From: Bradyrhizobium sp. 195
GTDB lineage: Bacteria > Pseudomonadota > Alphaproteobacteria > Rhizobiales > Xanthobacteraceae
Direction of reading: 5' to 3'
Assembly (NCBI RefSeq): GCF_023101665.1
Contig: NZ_CP082161.1
Location: 6,634,001-6,698,000 of the forward strand
Length of the DNA stretch: 64,000 bases
Positions 34,787 through 43,200 of the stretch are shown here, piece after piece. A model generated the notes under the pieces. That model ran no database searches. It saw only the letters and a list, made by a program, of their open reading frames with translations, and was not told the origin of the DNA. The position numbers and the translations under genes are program-made. Within the stretch, counting starts at the first letter, position 1. Every line of letters starts with the position of its first letter.

Positions 34787-36211
34787 ATGAATGGCAAGTT
34801 AGCCAAGCGAGCAGGGCTTGGATGTGCGGTCTGGGCGGCCGTCCTCTTGTTCGACGGATCGGCCAGCGCCCAAACAGGCTTCGTCGATACGACCGGCTTC
34901 GGCTTTTCCCCGCTGAACGGACCGATCGTGCTGAACCAGGCGTTCGGGGACGGGCAGAACATTGCCGGGATTGTCCAGCTGGCGCCGAACCCGACGGCGA
35001 CCGTCAATCAGAACGGCTTCTATAGCCGCAGCGCGATCATCCAGGTCGACGGCACCAACACCGCAAACATCACCCAGGTCGGCGATTTCAGCCACGCCTA
35101 CGTCATTCAGGTTGGGCCGACTAACGCCTCCGCCGTCGCGCAGACCGGTGACAAAACATCGGCGATCGTCATTCAGCTCGCGGCATCCCCCATCACTGCG
35201 GCCGGAACGGGATACCTCGAGCGCATTGCGTCGAACCTGCTGTTCGCTCCGGAGACCGCCGCTGCGCTGCCGAGCATGGCCCAAATCAGCGCGCAGGGCT
35301 TCTCGCGCGACTTGCTGTCGCAGCTCGATACCGGCCGTGGGGAGGCCTGTGTCGATCAGCCTCTGCCCGTCAAGGCACCGCCGCTCCCCTGTCGAGCTTC
35401 AGTGTTCGTGCAAGCCAATTATCGGCACGGCGACCATGCCGACGCCTTCGGGTCGACCAAATACAGCTATGATTCGGCCGGCGTCCTCGCGGGCGGCAAG
35501 TTCTATGTGACCCCGAATCTGACGTTGGGACCGACATTCGGCTACACGCACATCGCTTCAGGACTCAAGCAAGGGCTCGGCTCGACGGATCTCGACTCCT
35601 TCCATCTCGGCGGGTTCCTGGCCTACGACACGACCTCGCTGTTCGTTCATGCGATCGCGTCATACGGCTGGAACCAGTTCGACATCTCTCGCACCGGGTT
35701 CTTCGGACCGATCACGCCAAACACCGACGCAAATACAACGGTTGCTGCAATCAAGGCCGGCTACTTGTTTGATCTCGGCGCTGCGCGGCTCGGCCCGATC
35801 GGCGGGTTCACCTACACCGACACTCGCGTCAAAGGCTATTCCGAAGCCGGCGATCCATTCCTGACCCAGAGGGTCGCAGATCAGTTTCTTCAGTCGGCGG
35901 TGGTCAGTGGCGGCTTGCGCTTAAAGCCGCAATTCGCCGCGTTCGGTAGGGCCGATACCTTCTTTGACGTGACCGTGGAGAAAGACCTGCGCAATTCCAT
36001 GCCCATCTTACAAACGGCGTTCACGCTGGCGCCCGATGTGCCGATCTTCACACCGGTGCGTCCCATAAGGGACGTTTATGTTCGAATGTCAGGCGGCCTC
36101 GGGTATAACTTCACACCCAATGCACGCGTCAACGTCGCGGCCGAGGGAATTGTCGCCAACAACGGCTCAAACAGTTTCGGGTTGAACGCGGGATTTCGAT
36201 ACGGCTTCTGA
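34787..36211 (+). CDS. Autotransporter with a curlin-repeat passenger
   Basis: The 474-residue protein has a signal peptide (MNGKLAKRAGLGCAVWAAVL, cut near SAQT) and a passenger of about 120 residues. The passenger carries at least four curlin-like units: TATVNQNGFYSRSAIIQVDG, TANITQVGDFSHAYVIQVG, ASAVAQTGDKTSAIVIQ. A linker with two cysteines (ACVDQ, PCRAS) follows. The last 270 or so residues form an autotransporter beta barrel that ends in an aromatic residue (GFRYGF). It should insert in the outer membrane and expose the curlin passenger. It lies between the two curlin cassettes. A curlin passenger on a type V barrel differs from the CsgG route of curli; surface nucleation of the cassette proteins is my inference. 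Confidence 0.82.
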   Translation: MNGKLAKRAGLGCAVWAAVLLFDGSASAQTGFVDTTGFGFSPLNGPIVLNQAFGDGQNIAGIVQLAPNPTATVNQNGFYSRSAIIQVDGTNTANITQVGDFSHAYVIQVGPTNASAVAQTGDKTSAIVIQLAASPITAAGTGYLERIASNLLFAPETAAALPSMAQISAQGFSRDLLSQLDTGRGEACVDQPLPVKAPPLPCRASVFVQANYRHGDHADAFGSTKYSYDSAGVLAGGKFYVTPNLTLGPTFGYTHIASGLKQGLGSTDLDSFHLGGFLAYDTTSLFVHAIASYGWNQFDISRTGFFGPITPNTDANTTVAAIKAGYLFDLGAARLGPIGGFTYTDTRVKGYSEAGDPFLTQRVADQFLQSAVVSGGLRLKPQFAAFGRADTFFDVTVEKDLRNSMPILQTAFTLAPDVPIFTPVRPIRDVYVRMSGGLGYNFTPNARVNVAAEGIVANNGSNSFGLNAGFRYGF

Positions 36212-36463
36212 ACCGCCGCATCCGCAAATTCCTGTACGGAAGGCCACCAAGCTCTTTCCTAGCTAAAGCGCTTCGCCGCCGCAGTTGCGATCGGCGCGTT
36301 GTGAAGCGTTTACCTCTCAGCATTGTGGCCGAGCGGCTTCAACCAGATTGCACTTTGGGATTTCGTGCAGCCAGATTAGGATGGCGCGATTGCCCGATCG
36401 TTTGGGCTACGGGCAAGTCCATTTGGAGTTTTTGTCGCGCAACAGCGTGGTTGGCAGGCGCTG

Positions 36464-37480
36464 ATGAGTACGACAAGCAAGACCGTCAACCTCGCGCTAC
36501 AAGGCGGCGGCGCGCATGGCGCGTTTACCTGGGGCGTTTTAGATCGCCTCCTCGAGGAAGAACGGATCTCCTTCGAGGGAATCTGCGCGACCAGCGCCGG
36601 CGCCATGAACGCCACGGTCATGGCACATGGCCTGACAATCGGCGGTCGAGAGGGGGCTAAACTTAGTCTTGCGGACTTTTGGAGGCGCATCAGTGAAGCG
36701 GCAGCCTGGGGACCGCTGCAGCCGTCCCCGTTCGATCGCCTAATGGGATATGGTTCGATCGAAATATCTCCAGCGTTTATATTCTTCGACATGATGACGC
36801 GGCTTCTGTCGCCTTATGAGTTCAACCCATTGAACTACAACCCGCTGCGCGACGTGCTCGAGGAGACTGTCGATTTCGAACGGCTTCGCAGGGAGAATGT
36901 CGTCAAGCTGTTCCTTTGTGCGACGAATGTCCGCACCGGAAAAGTGAAGATCTTCGAGAACGACGAAGTGACACTCTCGGCCGTTCTTGCTTCCGGGTGC
37001 CTCCCGTTGCTGTTCCAGGCTATCGAAATCGATGGCGAAGCCTATTGGGACGGCGGCTACATGGGCAATCCGGCAATTTTCCCGCTCATTTATCAGTGCC
37101 AGTCCACCGACGTCATAGTCATCCACATCAATCCGATCTTGCGTGAGGCGATTCCTCGCACGGCCAGCGACATACTGAATCGACTAAACGAGATCAGTTT
37201 CAATTCGTCGCTGATGCGAGAGATGCGGGCGATTGCCTTCGCCAACAAGCTCGTCAACAGAGGCGCGCTGGGCGACGAGGTAAAGACAATGCTGATTCAT
37301 GCCATCGAGGCAGAATTGTTCATGAAAGACCTCGGAGTCGCCTCCAAGTACAACGCGGACTGGAATTTCCTTAGCCATCTGCGCGATGTAGGTCGCTCCT
37401 GCGCCGAAAAGTGGCTGACGGCGAATTTTTGTCATGTCGGTACGCGTTCGACTATCGATATTCACGCGAGGTACTTGTGA
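36464..37480 (+). CDS. Patatin-like phospholipase
   Basis: The 338-residue protein shows the patatin oxyanion motif (LALQGGGAHGAF, residues 10-21), a nucleophile Ser44 in the context CATSAGAMNA, and the catalytic Asp in DGG (about residue 196, YWDGGYMGNPA). In most patatins the residue two before Ser is Gly (GxSxG); here it is Ala. It has no signal peptide, so it is probably cytoplasmic or membrane-associated and releases fatty acids from lipids. It stands between the autotransporter and the second cassette; a functional link is unproven. The 250-base spacer before it shows nothing else. Confidence 0.88.
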   Translation: MSTTSKTVNLALQGGGAHGAFTWGVLDRLLEEERISFEGICATSAGAMNATVMAHGLTIGGREGAKLSLADFWRRISEAAAWGPLQPSPFDRLMGYGSIEISPAFIFFDMMTRLLSPYEFNPLNYNPLRDVLEETVDFERLRRENVVKLFLCATNVRTGKVKIFENDEVTLSAVLASGCLPLLFQAIEIDGEAYWDGGYMGNPAIFPLIYQCQSTDVIVIHINPILREAIPRTASDILNRLNEISFNSSLMREMRAIAFANKLVNRGALGDEVKTMLIHAIEAELFMKDLGVASKYNADWNFLSHLRDVGRSCAEKWLTANFCHVGTRSTIDIHARYL

Positions 37481-37796
37481 GCGCAGCCAGGTTGCTACCG
37501 CCCAGCTCCAGGCACATCGATTTTCAGCAGTTGCATTTCATGTCCCTCTTTCAACAGCGGCGTGAAGAAGTACGCGCGATACAACTCTGAACGATTGCGT
37601 GCACGCCACGGCTCTTCTTGAAGCACGAGTTCCGACGCATTTGAGTACCGCGCGTTGAATGCAGCGGGCGATGCGAATGCAAGCGATCGCAGCCGCCATA
37701 CGTGATTTGCGGCACAGAGTTATGAGCCGGCGAGGCCTATCGTCAAATCATCGAACGGCAATCACGCGGTTCGACTTCATCCAAAGGGAAAGTATT
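37481..37796. other. Intergenic leader of the second curlin cassette
   Basis: There is no gene. From 37522 on it repeats the leader of the first cassette with several short insertions and deletions, so it likely carries the same promoter. Confidence 0.55.
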
Positions 37797-38060
37797 ATGT
37801 TTCGCTCCATCCTCCTCGTCTCGGCGGCCGTGCTCTCGCTCGCTTCTTCGGCGTATGCCGGCAACTCGTCCTCCATCGTGCAGAACGGCAACGGCAACGG
37901 TGCCGAGACCTTCCAGCGCGGTCGCAACAACGACAGCCAGATCGTTCAGTTCGGTAACGGCAACGGCGCCGGCGTCCACCAGGTCGGCCGCAACAACAAC
38001 GCCGGGATCGGCCAGAACGGCGACGGAAACTATGCTGGTGTGTGGCAGCGCCGCCGCTAA
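37797..38060 (+). CDS. Curlin-repeat protein A, copy 2
   Basis: The 87 residues are identical to the product at 33273, with the same signal peptide and three QxGxGN curlin units. Silent changes exist (for example GTG to GTC-type codons around 37970), so the copies are separate genes and not an assembly echo of one sequence. The predicted role is the same: exported amyloid subunit or seed. Confidence 0.85.
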   Translation: MFRSILLVSAAVLSLASSAYAGNSSSIVQNGNGNGAETFQRGRNNDSQIVQFGNGNGAGVHQVGRNNNAGIGQNGDGNYAGVWQRRR

Positions 38061-38147
38061 GCGATCTCACATCGCGCGGAAAGGAGTCGTGCCGGGAACC
38101 CCCCTCACACTCCTTTCCGTCTAGCAAACCCCGAAAGGACAAGCTCC

Positions 38148-38483
38148 ATGAGAAAGCTTCTGTTGATTGCCAGTGCCGTGCTGACCCTGGTCTCCGCTCC
38201 GGCATTCGCTGGCGGCATCACCGCCTGCGTGCACGCGAGGACTCAGATCGGCAACGGCTCGAGTGACAGTGCCAGCCAGAACTGCCAGTACAATATGAAC
38301 GGCCAGGTGCAGGCCGGCAGCGGGATGTCGGCGTCTGCACGACAGTCCGGAACGAGCAACAGCTCGAGCCAGCTCCAGCTCGGGAACGGCAACTCTGCCG
38401 GAACCAGCCAGCATGGCCGTAACAACAGCGCCGGCGCCATGCAGGTCGGCGATGGCAACCGCGTCCGAGTCCATCAATGGTAA
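38148..38483 (+). CDS. Curlin-repeat protein B, copy 2
   Basis: The 111 residues differ from copy 1 only at residue 92 (Asn here, Ser there), inside a curlin unit. Asn is the more typical residue of the ladder position, so this copy may be the closer one to the ancestor. The two cysteines (27 and 46) are kept. Signal peptide and ribosome binding site are the same as in copy 1. Confidence 0.83.
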   Translation: MRKLLLIASAVLTLVSAPAFAGGITACVHARTQIGNGSSDSASQNCQYNMNGQVQAGSGMSASARQSGTSNSSSQLQLGNGNSAGTSQHGRNNSAGAMQVGDGNRVRVHQW

Positions 38484-38567
38484 CGCCACCGGCCTATCGG
38501 GCCAGCGGTACGGCGATTGGGCGGGTTCCAACCTCGCCCAACGCATGCCATCCTCGAGGAGGTACAC

Positions 38568-39008
38568 ATGAAGCTTATTCAGCGACAATCGGTTGTGCTT
38601 GCTGCCGTGTTGATGGTTGCGCTGGCGAGCGCGTCCGCGCGGGCCGAGACGACGACCGTGAACAATGGCAGCAACTCTGCCACGATCACCCAGAGCGGCG
38701 ATCCCTCCAAGACCGAAAAGCAAATCAAGACTGGTCCGGGTTACACCAGCATTGAGCAATACAGCGGCGGCAACTCGACGATGATCATCCAGCGATCAAA
38801 GCCAGGCGCCAGCGATCCGACCGAGGCCGAAGCCGGCAAAAGCCCAGATGCGCCGCCGGCGCCCGGCGCAGCCGACGGTGATGCCGATCGTGAGCCGCCA
38901 TCGACCGACGCAGACGTCTACCGGCAGATCCGCAAAGGCGCCTCGCCGCAATCGCAACAGACGCTCGACAAGCTGATGAAAGCCTTGGGCCTGCAAAACA
39001 AGATGTGA
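38568..39008 (+). CDS. Curlin-repeat protein C, copy 2
   Basis: The 146 residues keep the signal peptide, two curlin-like units, acidic linker and C-terminal helix of copy 1. All five differences are mild and lie in the signal peptide (one), the curlin region (three) and the linker (one); the C-terminal helix is unchanged. GAGGAGG precedes the ATG. It is the last gene before the repeat ends. Confidence 0.8.
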   Translation: MKLIQRQSVVLAAVLMVALASASARAETTTVNNGSNSATITQSGDPSKTEKQIKTGPGYTSIEQYSGGNSTMIIQRSKPGASDPTEAEAGKSPDAPPAPGAADGDADREPPSTDADVYRQIRKGASPQSQQTLDKLMKALGLQNKM

Positions 39009-39155
39009 CCGGCCTCATGCCGATTGCGCCGCCACCACGCCTCTCGCTTGCCGCGACCGTAAAGGCCACTCGGGAGAGGTTCTGCGTGACTTACTTCACG
39101 TGAGTTTGAGCGCACCTCTTCTAGTCTTACGTGCCAGTCAAACGGTAGACACCAC

Positions 39156-39434
39156 ATGCACAGGATGATTGCTGCCGCGGCTCTGGCTTTAGCGTCGGTC
39201 CACGCAGCGAGTCCGCTCGGTCCGACGCTCGCCTCGGCCGACGATACGATCGCTTTGCCACTGTCCACGACCGCTACAACGCCGGCGCCAACAACAATGC
39301 CGGCGCCTGCCGATGCGCCGGTTCCTCCGCCACCTCCACAAAGTCCGCTAGAGAGGAATTGCACGACCCTGGGAGGCAAGACCTTTAAGTGGTCTTTCCC
39401 GAATATGCCATTTGGAGCCGCGCGGTGCTCTTGA
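39156..39434 (+). CDS. Small secreted Pro/Thr-rich protein
   Basis: The 92-residue precursor has a signal peptide (MHRMIAAAALALASVHAASP), a low-complexity Thr/Pro/Ala stretch and a short C-terminal domain with two cysteines (NCTTLGGKTFKWSFPNMPFG, then AARCS). The layout suggests a periplasmic or surface protein with one disulfide. The start signal is modest. It follows the second cassette by about 150 bases, so a link to it is possible. No family is known. Confidence 0.6.
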   Translation: MHRMIAAAALALASVHAASPLGPTLASADDTIALPLSTTATTPAPTTMPAPADAPVPPPPPQSPLERNCTTLGGKTFKWSFPNMPFGAARCS

Positions 39435-39573
39435 GATGGCCTGCGGGTTGCGCCGGAAATTCGACTGCGTGAGCATCGCTCCGGCGAAGGCGCGGCGAAT
39501 GACCGCCGATGCGATCGCGTTCAAGCCCCGACGAAGAACCAAGAATGAAGGCTGCGCTGACCGCATGACATCC

Positions 39574-39807
39574 TCAGTGTGGCTTGCCCAGCACGAATGC
39601 GAACGGCAGAACGAAAATCTCGTCGCCGGCCTCATCGTTGACATGCAAGACCCATTGACGCCAATCTTCCAGGTCGGTCCCTGTCACGAGCGATCGCACC
39701 CTGCGGGTAGCTTCCTCGCACGCCTCGATCAGGTCGGATACGAATGTGCCGCGACGATCTATCAATACGCCGCGAGCGTTAGTGCAATGGAAATAGATCT
39801 GAGCCAT
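39574..39807 (-). CDS. DUF6894-like small protein
   Basis: The 77-residue protein begins MAQIYFHCTNARGVLIDRRG, followed by an SDLIEACEEATRRVRSLVTG helix and WVLHVNDEAGDEIFVLPFAF. This is the form of DUF6894, small rhizobial proteins with an F/YFH...D...G start and a V.D..G..I..LPF end. AAGGAGG lies six bases before the ATG at 39807, which fixes the start. Function is unknown; the family is cytoplasmic and often found in many copies per genome. Confidence 0.8.
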   Translation of the reverse strand: MAQIYFHCTNARGVLIDRRGTFVSDLIEACEEATRRVRSLVTGTDLEDWRQWVLHVNDEAGDEIFVLPFAFVLGKPH

Positions 39808-40289
39808 GTACGCCTCCTTGTGACATCCGGGTGAGCAAGCTCGACCCTGCATGTCGGAGTCATACTAGGCGTTCAAGGAATCTTCCGTGATCATGCGCAC
39901 ATGGTGCCGCCTGGCAGCTTCGCAGGACGATAATCGCAGCGCAAAACTCCATGGCAGCGGTCTGTCATACGCGCCCCATCGGGTTTGGCCGCTTGCCGCC
40001 GCTTGAAGCAGGCGCACATGAGGTCGATGGTCGTCAGTTCGCCAGATCTGAGATCATTCTTGCCGTCACGCCTTTTTTCGGCAGCCTCTCACACTCATTG
40101 CGGGCACGCGAGAACGCCGAATGATCCGGCACAGCATCCTCGATACCGAGTTTGCAGAACGAGCGAGCGCGAGCTCTCGATTCCGCCTTGTGCGCAAGGA
40201 TAGTTAGGGCGGTCGCTCAGGCTCGGCGGGCAGCAACACCGCCGCCCCCATCCGGAGACGGTCTATTGCGACTCCGGAGCTAGCTCAGG
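39808..40289. other. Intergenic stretch, no gene recognised
   Basis: Nearly 500 bases lie after the giant RTX gene on its downstream side. Only short unsupported frames occur. A GC-rich imperfect hairpin just after the RTX stop may end its transcript, but the T run is poor. Confidence 0.45.
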
Positions 40290-43200
40290 CTAGCTCACCA
40301 GGAAGTTGCCATTGTGCAGCGTTCCCGTCGCATTCTGCAGGCTAACGTCCATATCGCTCGCTCCGTCGCCATCGATATCGATCTGGAGGTAGTCGTTGCC
40401 CGGCCCGATATTCTGCAAGTGCGCCGAAGCCTGGTTGCTGCCGAGCAGCGTCGCACCTCCCACGTACTCGATGTGATCGCCGGCAACGCTGATGCCCGAG
40501 AACGTGAAGCGATCGTTGCCCGCATCGAAATTGTGAATGGTATCGGCAGCACCGGCGGCTGAATCCGCGATGCCGACGAAACGGAAGTTGTCATGGCCCG
40601 CGCTGGCGAAGATCTCATCCGCACCCGCGCCTGCGGTAATCGTCGTGTCACCTGACGTGTTGCCGATCGTGATCCGGTCGAAATTCGCGGCGGCATTGAC
40701 GGTTTCGACGTTGGTCACGGTGATGTCGTAGACGTTCGCGTTGAAGTTCAGGGTGTCGTTGCCGTTGCCGAGATCGATCACTTTCGCCGGGCTGGCCTGC
40801 AACGTCAGAATGTCGTCCGACGAGCTCCCGTTGAGCAGGCTCACGTTCCACAGATTATCGAACGAATTGCTGCCCTCGGCGAGATTTAGGACGTTGGCCG
40901 TTCCTTCTCCGAGATTGACCGACACTCCGGACACGGTGTTCAGAAGCGTAACCGTATCGTCCGACGGATGGAGATTGCCGGTAAAATCACTTCCGTTGAG
41001 GTTTTCGACGCCATTGATGCTGAGCGAATTGACGCCATTGGCGAGGGACACCCAATCGGTTCCGCCGCCCATATCGATGGCGATACCGCCGACGTTGTTC
41101 GTCAAACTGACCGAATTGTCACCCGAATTGCCGTTGATGTGCTCGACACCCGTTGCGGCAAAGGAAGCGAAGTTTCCGTTGAAGACGATGGTGTCATCGC
41201 CATCGCCGAGGTCAATCGCGACGCCGTTCGCCGCTGCGATCGCGCCAGTGACGGTCAGGGTGTCGTCGCTGCCCGTTCCGTACACGTGATTGACATCGTA
41301 GATGTTCACGAACGAGTTCGCGCCGGCAGCAAGATGCATCGTGTTGTCGCCGTTGCCGAGGCTGATATTCAGGCCCGTGACCGTCGTCGTCAACGTGAGC
41401 AGGTCGTTGACGCCGGGCGTCGCACCGAAATCGGAGCCGCTGATTCCCTCGACGCCGATCAGGCTGAGCGTGTTGGCGCCACCCGCGAGACTAAGCTGAT
41501 CGTTGCCGCCGGCGAGGTTGACGACCAGCCCGTTGGCATTCGCCGTGAGATTGACGAACTCGTCCTTGCCGCTGCCGATCAGGTTCTCGACGCCAGAGAG
41601 ATTGAGCGTGTAACCGTTGCCGAAAGAGTTGTTGAGCAAGACGGTGTCGCCCGTCCCCGCCCCCAAATTGAGAACGTGCCCGAAGATATTGGATCCGACG
41701 CGAAGATAATCGTCGCCGGCCGTTCCGAGCACGGGTGCGGCGTTGGAGAACTGTTGCGTCGAGAGATCGATCGGACTCCCGGACGTGCCCGACGACAGCA
41801 AAACGATGCCATCGCTGAACTGCAGCACTTCGACGTTGGTCAGGGTGTCCGTGCCGTCACGATTCGCAACAGTGTCTTGAACCTGGATCGTCCCAGACGT
41901 CGTGACGTTGTATTGCGATTGCGTGCCGGAGAAGATCACCATGTCGGTGCCGGTGCCTCCGTCGATCATATCATCGCCGCCCTGGCCGGTGATGCCATCA
42001 TTTCCACCAGCGGCGTTGATCGTGTCGCCACCGCCGCCGCCGAAGAAGAACTCGTTATTCGAGCTGCCGACCAGCGTGTCGACCTGGTTGGAACCCTGCA
42101 CGCTGTTGACGCCGCCCGTGATGATGTCGGCGCCGGCCGCACCGCTCACCGTTCCCGCCGATAGGTCAACGGAAACGCCGCCGCCGCTCGCCTGAGAATA
42201 CGAGACCCGCGTATTGCCGTTGCCGGTGATGGTATCGTTGCCGAGCAGGCCTTCAAACAGGTTGAAGGTGCCGAACGAGCCGGCAGACGTCACGCCGGTG
42301 AAGCCCGCGGCATTGTAGGTGTCGTTCAGACTGCTGCCGGTCGCACTATTGACGCCGACGTAGCTGTCGGTGCCGATCGAGCTGCCGCCGGTCGCCGTCC
42401 CCGCCTGCAGGTTGACCATCACGGCATCGGTCGCGCTGGAATAGATGATACGGGTGTTACCGTTGCCGGTAATCGTATCATTGCCAGCCAGGCCTTCGAA
42501 CTGGTTGAAATTTCCGTTGTTGCCGACGTTGTTGGTTGCGCCGTTCTGGAAGCCAACGGCGCCGAAATTCGTGGCCGTGAAGACATCGTTGAAAGTGGTG
42601 CCCTGGGCACCCTCGATCCCGCGGAACGTATCATTGCCGATCGAGCCGTCACCGGTCGCGGTGCCCGCTGTGAAGTCGATGGTGACAGCGCCGGTCGAGA
42701 AGTAGAGGTTGTTGTAGCTGATGACGTCGAAGCCGCCGCGGCCGTCGATGAAGTCGTCGCCGGCAAGGCCGGTGAACGTCTCCGTAGCCGTGGTGATATT
42801 GCTACCGCGGATGGTGTCGTTGTACATCGAAGCCATCACGGCGTTGACGCCGCTGAACGTATCGTTGTCCGTTGATGCGTCACCACTGGCCGTCCCCGCC
42901 AGCAGATCGACGACCACCGCCCCAGTCGCGTTGGTGAACGCAATGCGCGTGTTGCCATTACCAAGGATGTTGTCGTCGCCCCCCATGCCGACGAATTCGT
43001 TGAAGGTGCCGTTCGACCCGGCATTTGTGCTGGCCCCACCGAAACCGGCGGCGTTGAACGTGTCCGCAGCGTTCGAACCGCGCACGGATTCAATCGATTT
43101 CAGCGTGTCGGTGCCGACTGTCGCAGCATCGCCCGTTACGATTCCCGAGGCCAGCTGAACGTTGATTCCGCCCACGGCGGCCGAATCGAGCGCGTAGTCC

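Larger units (their letters stand above)
37522..39015 (+). repeat. Second copy of the duplicated curlin cassette
   Basis: This is a direct repeat of 32998-34491. It holds the same three genes in the same order with identical spacing, and coding differences total six residues over three proteins. Confidence 0.9.
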
